64,000 bases of DNA, taken from contig CM066734.1 in the NCBI GenBank assembly GCA_033961575.1, forward strand, positions 80,188,501 to 80,252,500, written 5' to 3'. This DNA comes from Aselliscus stoliczkanus. Taxonomy: Eukaryota > Chordata > Mammalia > Chiroptera > Hipposideridae. Positions 24,575 to 36,610 of the stretch are shown piece by piece. Position numbers and translations under genes: made by a program. Within the stretch, counting starts at the first letter, position 1. Every line of letters begins with the position of its first letter. Under the pieces are notes generated by a model. It was given only the letters and a program-made list of their open reading frames with translations, was not told the DNA's origin and searched no databases.

Positions 24575-24960
24575 ATTGTTTCTTTTTCTCCCCAGCTTTA
24601 TTGAGATATAATTAGTATACAAAAAACTGCACATAATTAAAGTATAAGATTTGGTTGATTTGGGGCCAGCCAAGTGGCATGGTGGTTAAGCCCTGGCTTG
24701 GGATGCCAGTGCCCCGGTTCAGTCCCACATATGAGGGCCAGTGACACTGCCCTCAAGAAAAAAAGATTTGGTTGATTTGACTATATGCCTACATACCATC
24801 ACCGCAATTCAAGTAATAAACATATCTATCACCTCCAAAAGTTTACTTCTGTTTGGTGTTATTCTGAGGGAAGGAGGGTAAGAAGACTAACCTGAAATCT
24901 CCCTTCTTAACAAATTCTAAATCCACCATACCTTGTTAACTATAGGCATCATGTTGGAGG
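24575..24960 (-). mobile_element. old LINE-1 3'-UTR fragment, split by a SINE
   Basis: Begins ccccagctttattgagatat, the usual antisense end of L1MB/ME-type elements. It is interrupted by the SINE at 24663-24762 and resumes with ...ccatcaccgcaattcaag... and tatctatcacctcc. Old and diverged. Confidence 0.65.
24663..24762 (+). mobile_element. short SINE with perfect 17-bp TSD
   Basis: Body from gggccagcc to gacactgccctc and a short A-rich tail. Flanked by aagatttggttgatttg at 24646-24662 and 24763-24779, identical in both copies, so a fairly young insertion. Confidence 0.95.
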
Positions 24961-25442
24961 GCGGCTCTCTGGAACTTGCTCACTGTGTATAATTGTAATT
25001 TTATACCCATCAAACAACAATTAAAATCTGATATACTCTGTATAAAATATTTTATTTTACTAAAGCCCAGAGAACCTATTTATTTATCAGCTATTTTCAT
25101 TAGACATGAATGGATATTGGAAAGGATAGCTGAAGATAAAAGCCAAAGGCAAAGAATTGCAATACTGTTGGAGTTAATTGGAGTTAATGGTATCCTTAAG
25201 AGTTCCACAACATGATTTTAAAACCCCAAGGGTGAAAGGTCAGTGAGTCAAGTAGTGGCACAGAAAACATTATGGCCATGCTCTTAAACCCTGCATGATC
25301 AGAGGTCATCCTCAGATTTGTGATAAGTCACACAGATTAATTTGACACTACACCCACTATTTTACAAATATTCTTATGTGCTGGGCTCCATTAATTTAAA
25401 ACAAAAATGATCAGGAAAAGCTTATAAACAAGATAAACGTAT

Positions 25443-25453
25443 CCCCCCCCCCC
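25443..25453. repeat. poly(C) run
   Basis: Eleven or so consecutive C. Confidence 0.9.
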
Positions 25454-25602
25454 GCCTCAAATGACCATTATTTTGTGATCTTCCAAATTTTGGAAGAATA
25501 ATAGAAAACCTATTTATCTAAAATGCAATTTATAGTGAATCGCAGTTGTCTAAAAACTGTATCTAAGATAGAGACTGAGCTAAACAAATATCAAGGTTAA
25601 AC

Positions 25603-25713
25603 TTTTTTTTTTTTTTTTTTGAGGGCAGTGTCACTGGCCCTCATATGTGGGACCCAAACCAGGGCCGCTGGCTTCCCAAGCCAGCGCTTAACCACTGCGC
25701 CACTGGCTGGCCC
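25603..25713 (-). mobile_element. short SINE
   Basis: Poly(T), then the antisense short SINE to ggctggccc. Perfect duplication tcaaggttaaactttt at 25591 and 25714. Confidence 0.94.
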
Positions 25714-25729
25714 TCAAGGTTAAACTTTT

Positions 25730-25947
25730 AAAATATTAATATAAAAATCGGCAGGCATATATGAATATTGCATCTCAATTTTTCTTAGATCTAATGTTGA
25801 TTCCTCTTGTAACTTCTTCTTTGCCTACTTATCTGAACAAAATTCAGTTGTATTTTCACAAACATTAGAAAGAGAGAGAGAGAGGGAGGGAGGGAGGGAG
25901 AGAGGGAGAGAGGGAGGGAGGGAGGGAGGAAGGGCAGGAGGGAGGGA

Positions 25948-26003
<56 letters not shown>

Positions 26004-26459
26004 ACCCTAAAACATGCAAAATGTGGCAATGGGATGAGATGACACTGTGCTGACACCTGGTTATTTTTGTGATTCTGATCACTGGTGGCATTAATGTTAC
26101 CCCTTAATTTTATCTTTATCCCTTATGCTCAGTTAATATACTGTCAAATCTTGGCTAATTTCCATATATTTACCTATAGTTGCAGAAATTCCTTTAATGA
26201 TTTCCTGACTAACAGTTGCTATTTATATGCATTTGGCTATTTATGTTTAATAATGTAAGTGAGCATACAGATAATTCAATGTTTTGAGAAAAAAGTTTCT
26301 AGCCAACATATAAATATTCTCTATAATTAACCTTATTCCTGATTTGCTTAATTACTAAAATAATAAAGAATGCGTAAGCTCTAGAATTACATGTTATTTA
26401 CCCACTTCTCTAATTTCCAGAATGAGCCTGATATGGCTTAATTGCTAGTGAAATTTTGG
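25730..26459. other. sequence around the GA tract, no gene seen
   Basis: Only the purine-rich tract stands out. The S/L/P-rich minus frames at 25825-26091 are translations of that tract. Confidence 0.6.
25869..26003. repeat. GA/GGGA polypurine tract
   Basis: About 135 bp of almost pure purine: GAGA runs at both ends and GGGA/GGAA units between. The pyrimidines are the two T of an early flank and one C (ggcagg). Confidence 0.95.
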
Positions 26460-26880
26460 AAAAAGGAGGTATTAATCACGCTTTCTAGAGAAACAAAACC
26501 AAGATGAAAACATATGATAAGGAATAGGCTCATGAAAGCTAGAGAACCAGGGAATCCAGTGGTGTAATTCAGTACAAGTCCAAAGGCCTGAGAGCCAAAG
26601 TTCTGATTGATGTACAAAAATAGGAAAAGATGGACATTACAGCTCAAGAAGAAAAAAAGATAATTCACCCTTTCTTCATCTTTTTGTTTTATTCGGACGT
26701 TTTATGGATTGAGTGATGCTAGTTCACATTGGTGAGGGTGAATCTCTTTACTCACTTCACCATAGCTAATGCTAATCTCTTTCAGAAAAACCGTTACAAA
26801 CACACCAAGAAATAATGTTTTACCAGCTATCTAGGCCTCCCTTAGCTCTGTCAAGTTTCACACAAAATTAATCATCTCAG
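26460..26880. mobile_element. ancient interspersed repeat, family not assigned
   Basis: Landmarks such as ccaaaggcctgagagccaaag, the ggacattacagctcaag stretch, and the end aagtttcacacaaaattaa match a common mammalian repeat I recognise but cannot name with certainty. Confidence 0.4.
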
Positions 26881-28572
26881 AGGTACCTTATAATAATGTC
26901 AGAGAGCTGTTTTTTCTCCATGGGAAAAATTACATCTTAAATAAAAACATAAACCGTGGTAGAGATGACTTCAGAGACATTTCATGAGAGTGCCACTAAA
27001 GGTAGAATACATAGAGACATATACTTCAGGACTCTGAAGAAACAGCCTAAAAGGGCCCTTCTTTTTCTCTTAAACATAATGCAAAATTTTCATTTTATTA
27101 ACTCTGGGGTGATATAATATTATATAACAAACAGCATAACCTAACCGAACATATGTATCAAATTATTCAGTCTCCTGAAAAATAATTCCTTTTCTCTTTT
27201 TATATTCAGATGAAATGCTATTGTGTCATGTTTGCAAATATTAGACATTTGGTTAAATTAAAAAGAATTGACACTCTGTCATGTTCAACAATTGGGAAAT
27301 TTTGTAACATTGGTATGATCTTTAATAAATATTACAGACTTTCCAAATAATTGGACACAAATGAAAGTATTTTTCTCACTGCTTTTTGATCTATATGAAG
27401 AGAATTTTTAAGAAGAGGTGCACAGAATGATGCAGAAGAGTTAGCATGGGGAACACTTTCAGTTATTCTTGATGGGAATCTCAAAAGGAATGTTTTCTTC
27501 CTGTGAGTTCAAAGAACCTGGCATTCATAGCTTGGCCTCTCAAGGAAATTTTTCCTAAAACACATTCTCTAAGAAGAAAGTTAACTTTTAGTGGAATTAA
27601 TTTAACTACAGATTTTATCATTTCCCATGCCAAACAAACTAACAATCTTTCTTTCATTCTTACAACCTAGTTATGCAAGACATATTAGCCAGACTATAGC
27701 TTGCATTCGGAAAACAGAACTAAATTGCAACACGTGGAAGAGTATCAGTTTAACACTAAATATTGTGGTGTTTAACTTTCTTCACAGATATCATTCTAAA
27801 CATAGCCAAATGGTCTTGGTTTCTTGCTCTCATCCAACAATATGGTTCAGAAAATGCTTAAACATAGTTTATACAATCGGTTCTTTAAACCTGGTATTTG
27901 AAATATTTAAAGTGCACAGTTTGATGTATGATTGTTTTGACAAACAATGAACAGTTAAGGACACTGGTGACACCAAAATTACTTTTCCTTGTGATTTGCC
28001 AATTTATTCCTTCTCACTTCAAATATATTTCTGTGGTAAGATTACGAAATTTAAAATTTTCAGACAGCAACAACAACAACACACACACACACTTTCGATA
28101 TTTTGAGTCATGCATATACATGTAGATGCATCATTTTTATCCTTTGGCTTTGGACACTCCTTGACAAATCATTGCATTCCCCAGTTTAAGAAGCACAACC
28201 TGAGGTTATATTGACATTTCTATTTTTTTGCAAGGGATAAAGATTTCCCATGGCAAAGTGTCAGTACTATACATTAACAAATATTTAGGGATTATTAACA
28301 CTTTAGCGACTATGAATGACATCAATGCAAGACTTGTAAGAAGGAAATATACACTTATGAAAGAGAATGGCAATTTCCAAAATTAGTTTTGGTCAATAAT
28401 TGCAATGAAAACAGAATATTTTATGGTGTGTGTAGCTATTGAGCTATATTAGAAGGAGTGCCAACAGTGTCATAATTGTTCTAAACATAACTCCAGAATT
28501 GCTGGTAAGTCAATGAGAGCTATTTACTGGTTGATCTACCTCTTAATCAGTGAATAGATTATATTGTGGGAG
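26881..28572. other. AT-rich sequence, no gene seen
   Basis: A 107-aa frame at 27627-27950 shows no family resemblance and no coding context. ccccagtttaagaagcac near 28180 resembles the inverted end of a MER5-type hAT MITE, but I do not see the other end. Confidence 0.5.

Positions 28573-28622
<50 letters not shown>
28573..28622. repeat. (AT)n microsatellite
   Basis: About 48 bp of perfect AT; self-complementary and able to extrude as a cruciform. Confidence 0.95.
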
Positions 28623-28629
<7 letters not shown>

Positions 28630-29554
28630 TTATATGCAACATATACAATGAATGTAATTCATTGTATACATAGGGAGTCTCCAATAGACAGCAAATATTT
28701 TGTCATAGAATTCAGTACACTATTTCAGTCCAACTAAAGTTTATAAAGCTATGTTACTCAAAATGTCTTAACACATGGCTTTTTATAAGAAAAAAATAGC
28801 ACGCTTTATGGGTTGTTTGATTGTTCAAATTGTATGAAATATTGTGAACAAAAGGTAAAGTATTTTATTTAGATATAATTTTAGATTGTAAATTAAGATT
28901 TGTAATTAGTTTATTAACTTAGTTATTTAGATATATTCTTAAATTTAAGATTATGCAGGCCTCCTCATGCTTTCAACTCAGTCGGCTTCCCTTTCACAGC
29001 TCTTAGATTTATTATGGTTTGTAGGTTTTCATAAAGAATTGCAAGGATTAGAAAGGAAAAATAAGGAACTGTAAAAGCAACTTGTAGGGGGAAACCAGGT
29101 TGAAATTATTATTTTTTGGCATGTATTTGGAAATCAGGTTTTTTAGTTTGGGCATTAGAAAACAAAAACATGGGTAAATTTCCTGACAAAATTGTTTGAG
29201 GGCTAATGGTACATATTTTACCTTTAGTTTATATATTTTAAATATCTCATAACTAAATAAATAAACACATACTCAAAAAATGTAAAACTAAACCTAATGC
29301 ATATACCAATGATAATATACACTGACTCATTAATAAGCTTTCAACCAAATTGAACTTATATCTGATTGAATTTCTAGATCTAATTACCAATTTCTAGAAA
29401 ATAGAGAAGACCAAGGACAATGTTAAATAATAAACCCAAATAGATGAAATCGATAAATTTAGGTTTGAGGAAATCTCCAGGACAATCAACCAAACAGCTA
29501 GTTAGAATAAAATAATTTTGGGGGTATAGGGGACCAGAGGAAAGAGATGGAAAT
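28623..29554. other. AT-rich sequence, no gene seen
   Basis: No recognisable gene or repeat. Confidence 0.5.
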
Positions 29555-29573
29555 AAAAAACTAAAGATTTTTA

Positions 29574-29690
29574 GGAGTCGGCCGAGTGGTGCGGTGGTTA
29601 AGCGCTGGCTTGGACGCCAGCGGCCCCAGTTAGATCCCACATATGAGGGCCAGTGACACTACCCTCAGAAAACAAACAAACAAACAAACA
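29574..29690 (+). mobile_element. short SINE
   Basis: Head gtcggccgagtgg, B-box region with a mutated ...cagttagatcc, end gacactaccctc, (CAAA)n tail. Duplication aaaaactaaagattttta on both sides (about 29556 and 29690). Confidence 0.92.
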
Positions 29691-30171
29691 AAAAACTAAA
29701 GATTTTTAAAAATATGAATAAATTATAATGCATGGGCCTTAATTTGTCCCTGATTTGTATAAACAAATGGTTAAAAACATAAAAGCCAATGCCAGTAATA
29801 TGAAAACTAACTGGATATTTTAGTAATTAAAAATGTTGTCTTCAATATGTGGTTATATTTTTAAATAGTCAATTTTAGAGATGTATAGTTAAATATTTAT
29901 GGATGAAATAATGTGCTATCTGAAATGTACTTATAAAACTCTGTTAATGTTGGCAATATAGGGGAATATACAAAATTAAAATGAATCCATTAGTATTCAT
30001 TATTCTAGTATCTCTACTTTGTTATGTGTATAAAATTTTCCATAAAGAAAGTTAGGAAAAAATAAGAAAAGTAAGATTTAGAGATATAGACTAAACTCAG
30101 ACAATTTGCAAGAAATGAAAATTTTTGTGGATGACATAAATTTATTGGTGATAAAAATATAGTGAGTCCAG

Positions 30172-30358
30172 GGCCGGCCGAGTGGTATGATAGTTAAGCG
30201 CTGGCTTGGGACCCCAGTGACCCTGGTTCAGGTCCCACATATGAGGGCCAGTGACACTGCCCTCAAAAAAAAACAAAAAAAAACACAATAGGGCCGGCCA
30301 AGTGGTGCAGTGATTAGGAGCTGGCCTGGGAAGCCAGCGGCCCCGGTTCGGATCCCAC
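30172..30358 (+). mobile_element. head-to-tail SINE dimer
   Basis: Unit 1 (30172-30264) is a complete short SINE followed by an A-rich linker (to 30290). Unit 2 (30291-30358) starts again at gggccggcca but stops after ggatcccac, lacking the last ~27 bp and an A-tail of its own. One duplication flanks the pair: aaaaatatagtgagtccag (30153-30171) and aaaaatagtgagtccag (30359-30375). No duplication separates the units. Confidence 0.9.
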
Positions 30359-30375
30359 AAAAATAGTGAGTCCAG

Positions 30376-30699
30376 ATATGATTAATATTTTGATGTATAT
30401 ACTGTATAAAAAAATTTAATAAGATAACTCTTTTTAGTATGTATTTAAATTTAACCTTATAAAAAATATATTTTTGTTTTCTCTGACAAAAACACAAAAT
30501 CTCTTGTAAAAAGTAGCTGATAAGGCTTGTGAGGAGCTTCTGGAAGTTTCCTTAAATGATAATCTTGCCTTTCTGTTTGTTTCTCCCAGCTGGCACATTG
30601 CTCCCCAATAGGTTGAGTACTGCACTCTGTCTGATCCCCCATTCATACTTTCTTCAGTGAACAAACCTGCTTTGCCAGATCTTTTACTTCTTAACACAG
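30376..30699. other. no gene seen
   Basis: AT-rich; the 87-89-aa minus frames are partly SINE-derived. Confidence 0.5.
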
Positions 30700-31120
30700 T
30701 TTGTAAAATTAAATTTATTGGTGTGACATGGGTTAGTATAATTATAAAGGTTTCAATGGTACAATTCCATAATACATCATCTACAATATATATTGCATTG
30801 TACGCCCACCACGCAAAATCAATTCTCCTCCCATCACTGTATATTTGACCCCCTTTACCCTCTCTACCATCCTCCTACCACCTTACACTCAGGTAACCGC
30901 TAAATTGTTGTCTGTTCCTATGAGAGTTTTTGTGTGTTTGTTTTTCTTGTTCGTTTGTTGCTTTCAGTTTTACATCCCATCCGAGTGCTATTCAATGAAC
31001 ATAGGGGCACATATATCTTTACAGATAAATGTTTTCAGAATTTTTGTTATATACCCAGAAGAGGGATTACTACGTCATATAATTCTTATTGAAGGTGGAT
31101 ACTTTGTTTCCCCGCATGTG
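30700..31120 (-). mobile_element. LINE-1 3' fragment with internal deletion
   Basis: Antisense 3' UTR (aaatttattggtgtgacatg, tacatcatctacaatata, tatttgaccccctttaccc) matching 9.0 kb. Near 30985 the sequence jumps from UTR to the ORF2 C-terminal region (gaacataggggcacatat, tacccagaagagggatta), so several hundred bases are missing. Confidence 0.82.
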
Positions 31121-32462
31121 TCTTGGGGACAATTTTTCTTTGAATAACTTCATTATATTCAGTATTGAAAAGCAATTATTTCAGACTTTTTAAATTAAAA
31201 ACCTATTTTAAATATATTGTGGAACAACAAAAGTTGTCAAAACTGTTTCCTTGAATTCTTAGGGCTATAACTCAATTAGCAAAATCCCTTCTGACTCTAG
31301 TTATAATATATGAAGCATTAGGATAGCAGAAACTTAGTCTTTTTTCATTTAGTTTCAAGCCTTTGGAATGCCAGATTTCACTCCCTAAGAAGTGATCAAA
31401 GTTACAGAATCTGGCTTATTTCATTACTGAATGAATCATTAAAGATGAGGCTAATTATAAAAGAGACTGCTGCTATTTGTGACTAAATATATATTTATAA
31501 TCTCAACACATTGGAAATTTAAAAAAAAAAATTTCATCAGGAAATACTAAAAGTATATGACAAATACAGAGGCATTTTGTTAATGTATTTTCTCCTGGAG
31601 TTTCCTCTGAAGGTTGTTAAAGTTGTTCAAGAGAAAACTCATAAATTTCCTAGGGAATACAATTTCAAAATTTACCACTAATCTTATTATTAGTAATGTG
31701 ATCGTTGCATTTTCAATTAAGATGGGTTTACCTCATTTTGCTTTAAAGTCAGCCTATCAATTTTTTAGCGCCATATGAGCATTATGTAATTACAGTGAAT
31801 TACACAATTATGTGACATGGATGCGTTGGTATGTTTTACATCTAAAATTGGAGTGATTTAATTTGAATTGATTGTTGTTTATATATCATTTGACTATATG
31901 CATGAGCAGATCACATCATAAAGGAAAAGTGCTTGTCTCAGTGGCAAGATAGAGCATTTAGTCTAAAATCCAAGGAAAAGTATGCCATATTTAAAATTCT
32001 GGCCTTTAATCCAACAAATGTAAAACATGTAAAACATGTTGTAAAACATGTCTCCTGACTCTCTCTGTCTCAGTTTCTCTATTATTCAAATGAGAATAAA
32101 AGGTTAATGACACTTATAAGTCATATCAAAATATTAAAAGTGACCATAGAGAAGAGAAGTTTTGGGAGCTACAAATGTAAATTCTAGAAATACGATCTTA
32201 ATATTTTGGTTCATTTGAATATGTTTACTCTGATCTCAAAGGTAATGAATGATATCATAATTGCAATATTCAATATTTTCTCTGTTAATTTTTTAAGTAT
32301 CTTCCCTGTCAGAATTTCAGTGTTGGCTTTCACTCCAGAAATTGTCTTCCCCTAATTCACTTGTCTTGTTTCTATTTCTAACTCTCTGACACCTTCAGTT
32401 TATTTCAACCAAAGTGTCTTAAATGTCTATGACAATATGCGAGCCATATACATACATATGTG

Positions 32463-32514
<52 letters not shown>

Positions 32515-33049
32515 AAGAATTTAACTAATGTGCTCAAAGTCTCCACAATGAAATAAAAGACAGGCCAAAACAGCTCACTGTGGTAAGCATTCCCTTCATT
32601 CTGTCCTTTCTTGCCTCCAACTCTCCGGATGTGAGCATTTCCCAGGTTTATATTTCTGACCATCTCTTTTCTCTACAAGAGATTCACTCAGTCTTACAAT
32701 ATTTACTATTACATCCATTTGGATCAATTTTAAAACTTACATCCTTAAATTTGACTTATCTAAACTTCTACTTCATTTTTAATTGGCTACAAGACATTTT
32801 CATGTAAACATTTTTCCACTACCTTTAAGTACTATAGATCTAATATGGAGCTCAAACAGAAAAACTTTGAACAGTCCTTAATCTTTACCTCTTCTTTATC
32901 TCCCAACACATATAAGATACTATGAACCAGAGTATTCTCTTTTTATTACCAGCCACAATTATTTCTGCCTCTTAATTCTTAATGCTACAAATTTAGCTAC
33001 AAATTTAACTCTGCTACTTCATACATTTAGTTTATTGAAGTAGATCCTG
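31121..33049. other. AT-rich single-copy-like sequence, no gene seen
   Basis: No recognisable gene. An AT tract lies at 32466-32512 and a small tandem of gtaaaacat at 32021-32050. Confidence 0.5.
32466..32512. repeat. (AT)n microsatellite
   Basis: About 46 bp of perfect AT. Confidence 0.95.
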
Positions 33050-33290
33050 ACTTTATTCCTCTGTCCACTTCATTCTTATTGATCAACCACTGTGAGATGA
33101 TTTTTTCAGAATAATTCTCATAAAATCATTTTGCATTACTTTCTTTAATTAAAAAGTCATAGGAGCAGTTCCATTCCCTTAGGAATAAACTTTGTCTTCT
33201 GCACACTTGAATTCCTACCCTTGCTTATAGGAAACCTCCAAATTCTCTACAAATACCTTAACTATCCCTCGATATGAATCCTATAATTGT
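33050..33290 (+). mobile_element. possible L2 LINE fragment
   Basis: ttaggaataaactttgtctt and its neighbours follow the order of the L2 3' region. Weak. Confidence 0.3.
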
Positions 33291-34899
33291 AAATTAATAA
33301 AATAAAAAGCTTAAGCAAAAAACAGCAATGGCCTAGATGTTATATTTACCATGGATCACAATGGTGGTACAGAAAGCTAGATGATAAATAAGAAAATGTA
33401 AATTAGGAACAATTTATATAAGGCCTTCAATGTAATTGCAAGAGTCATATATTTCAGACCCTAAATTTGGATCTTGAAAGTAGAGAAAGGGAAACCTAAT
33501 CTCCACAAGATAATGATCTTGAACCACAACTAGAAATTCCAGTTGTGGTAAACTAGGATTGAACAACAAATGTACAAAGTGAATTTAAAGTTACAGTGAA
33601 GTATCCAAAGGGAAGTAAGGTAGCATGAAACGAGATCCTGATTAGGGTGAGTTTAAGAATGACACAGGTGTAAGTCAAGTTGGTATGGATGAACATAGAG
33701 ATGGAGGTCTGTCTGAGAATTAAAGCCAGGGAATCAATGACTTAAAAGTAAACGTAAAGGCAAATAAAAGCAATAATAGAAACTTACAAATATTCAGAAA
33801 AAGAGTGTTAAATAGAAAGAAATATGATTTAAGTTTGCCTATACTACTACTTTTTTTTTAATGGGACAAATTTATCTTGATTTTTCTGAAAAAATATGGA
33901 GCTATGAAAAAGCAGCTCAAAATTCGGCCATACCAGAAACAAAATACAAGTAAAAATAACATTTAGAAATCATGTTTAACCTTAGAGAAACATGTTTTAA
34001 GATACAAAGTTTAACACTCTTTCCTCCTTAAAGCAAAACAAATTTACTGAACCAGAACCCTCAGGTGAACTCTTTTAAACTGAAATATTTTTTAAAAAGA
34101 AAAATTATAAAGAAAAAAAGCATTCAATTCTAACCCTGGAATCTCTTCATTTATAAAATAACATGCTCAAATGTCAGTGGTATAAACAGTGGGTAAACCC
34201 GGAAACAAATCTTTCAATGAATGAGTTCAGACTCCAACCAAATACAGTACTTTATAGCTAGGGAAGAATAGCTCTTGCCACACTCAGGTCTTACAGAAGT
34301 CAAACAAACCCAAAAGGGGATTAAAACAAGCTACTAAACCCCAACTTTCTATACAGTAGCAGCCTTCACAAAGTAAAGGGAACCCAGTTCCACAGAGATA
34401 TATGTATGTTCCACAAGCATATAGGTAATTTTATTCCCAGAGTCGCAGAGTCTTGAACTATAGAAATAAAAGTGTTCTCTGTCTTGGAATAAATCTGAAG
34501 GCACTAAACCCTATCCTATATTCCCTCAAAATACTTACAGTGTTCCTACTATCCTTTCAAGATGACTTCAACTTATTGAGAGTTACCATTCTAAATATTT
34601 GAAGATATATAAGGAAGCTCCAACCTCATTTGCATTAGCAAACCCTTGTCTGTTCTCTGCCCTCCCCCACCCCCAATCCTTCCCATCTGGTTTGTCAAGG
34701 GGGACGTCTAGCTAGGATGATAAAAATATACCCTCATGTTCACTGGTCATTAAACAAACAGAGCCTTTCATATGGGAAGACTTTATATTTATAATACTTT
34801 TAAACTTTTCAAAATTTAAGAATAAACCAATCCCCCAAAGCTAATTTCACAGTCCCTTAATATTTTCAATCTAGGCATTTTATTTTGCAACCCTCTTTG
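33291..34899. other. no intact gene; possible 3' part of the hAT relic
   Basis: A perfect 9-bp inverted repeat, accacaact / agttgtggt, with a 9-bp loop lies at 33523-33549. Nine T at about 33852 could be an antisense A-tail for whatever covers 33.85-36.6 kb, but this is unproven. Confidence 0.4.
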
Positions 34900-36610
34900 C
34901 TCTTATAGCTTCTTTCAGTAGTTTTGCCCTGGTAGAACCCTTGAAATAACTTTTAAATTAAGGAATGCCTCATGGTATGTGAGTTTGATCATTAAATTGA
35001 ATGATACTCTTATTTCACAGAATCCAAAACTGTCAAACTAGGGTTAAGAGTTCATTCTTTTCTCTCAAACAGATTCTCAGGCTGAGAGGATTTAGAGAAG
35101 GGGTTCCTCTCCCAGTCATACACACGTGTTAGGAAAAGGAGGGGAAATGCTATTTAATTTGGTTTTGCAGTTCTCCAAGGAGAGTTTTAGTGGCTTGAGA
35201 CTTGTTATTATCTTCCTTCATTCTCAAGCCCAGGTGGCTGTGGAAACATTTCAAGAGTTCTTTGGGCAACGTGACTGTTCCAGAGTCCACTTCTTTTTAA
35301 TCTAAGAATCTTGTCACTTTTTGAGAAAAAACATTTTCCCCAGGACCTTGCAGAAACTCTTTCATTCATTCACCCAATGAAAAATGTGTGCTAACTAAGC
35401 TAGTTTCTGAGCCATTCTTCATCTTCAGAGCCTTCAGCAAAGTCTGGCATAGTGTTTTCTTTTAAGTACCCTGGAAATTCCCCCTTTAACTCAAATATTC
35501 TTTTGAGAACTCTTCCTCTGATAAGCCACTGGGTTTCTGTATGTAGAAGAGTTATGAGTTTTTGTTTGCTTCAATTTTTTTTTTTTTTTTTTTTTTAGCT
35601 GAGCCATCCTGCCACCTGTTAGCAGCTCAACGGCAACTCAGCTCAGGCTGGCATCGAACCGCCATTGCTCAGAGCTCAGCTCGCACTCTTGAGCAAGCTC
35701 TTAATGAACTGAGCCATTCGGCCGGCCCATGAGTTTTTGTTTAGGGTTTTTAAAATACTCTTGCATAAACTGGTCTTTCATAAAGTTAATCATTTTTGTA
35801 GTATTACCCAGAACTTTCTTCAGTTCATCCAAAACGTTGTTTTCTTTTTTTAAAAATATCAGCGCCTTTCTGTAAAGAAAACAGTGTACTATAACATCAA
35901 CATCAGGATTTTATTTTGTTAAAATGACTCAAAATTTGTCTCATGAAGCCAACATACAGATGGTAGACCTTTGGTTTTCAGATATGAAGACACATTACAT
36001 TTATATTGGCCTTTGTTTTGGGAGGCTCCTAGCAGCAGAAAAGTTTTCTTGAATTCCACCATCATGTACAAATCTTGCAAATGCTATAGTATGTCAAATA
36101 TTCTTGAAATCTGTTGACTCGTCAACCCCAGAAAGAGAAACTGCTGCTTTTCAATTAACTACACAAAACCTCTTTAGTGTCATGTGACATAAAGCAATTT
36201 ATTAAATTGGAGTAAGGTCTTTTCAATTTCAATTTTAATGTTGGTATTATTAGATTCTTACCAACTATGTGAAATTTTCTTTTCTGGAGTAAGTTCTGCT
36301 ACTAGATAATTTGCTTCCTAAACGTTTTCTCTGAATGTGATATTTTTAACAAAAGCTTTACTGTTTTGATATCCCAAAAGCCATTTAGAACAATCAACAT
36401 TTTTACTTATCAAGTGTCTATGGTTTATAGTTACAACTGCTGGAGCAAATGCTAACTTTGTAAATTGCATTCCATAGACGATGGAATAGGACAGCCTAGA
36501 TTGTGAGTCCACATAAAACCTCTGAAAAATAGCTTTCATTGCAGTGAAAGAATTACTTTGTGTCCCTTGTTGCACTAATATACTGAGTAACTCGAATACT
36601 ATCATTCTTT
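34900..36610 (-). pseudogene. hAT-superfamily transposase-like relic
   Basis: Read on the minus strand with frame changes, blocks typical of Buster/Charlie-like hAT transposases, and of host genes derived from them (ZBED5, SCAND3, FAM200 type), appear in family order. First comes VDESTDF near 36110-36127, whose first Asp fits a catalytic residue, followed by AFARFVHDGGIQENF. Then YLKTKGLP near 35960, CFLYRKALIF near 35880, LDELKKVLGNTTKMINFMKD near 35800-35850, and TQWLIRGRVLKRIFEL near 35490-35540. An open 95-aa frame at 36318-36605 lies upstream and may be its N-terminal part, but I do not recognise it. Stops and frameshifts are frequent and a SINE splits it at 35568-35728. It could be a dead DNA transposon or a retrocopy of a domesticated gene. 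No terminal inverted repeats seen. Confidence 0.65.
35568..35728 (-). mobile_element. second SINE family (Ves-like), full length
   Basis: Poly(T), then antisense of a tRNA-like SINE distinct from the short family: A-box region ggctcagttcattaagagc, B box ggttcgatgcc, and a tail block gctaacaggtggcaggatgg. Duplication atgagtttttgttt at 35554-35567 and 35729-35742. It disrupts the hAT relic. Confidence 0.9.

Noticed and set aside
25825..26091. Frames encoding Ser/Leu/Pro repeats
   Set aside because: Translation of the GA-rich simple repeat.
27627..27950. 107-aa plus-strand frame
   Set aside because: No recognisable domain, no splice or promoter context; compatible with chance in AT-rich DNA.
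33523..33549. Perfect 9-bp inverted repeat as an operator or terminator hairpin
   Set aside because: Isolated, no gene beside it, and expected by chance in a window of this size.
34900..36610. Intact domesticated transposase gene
   Set aside because: Several stops and frame changes, plus a SINE inside the coding part.
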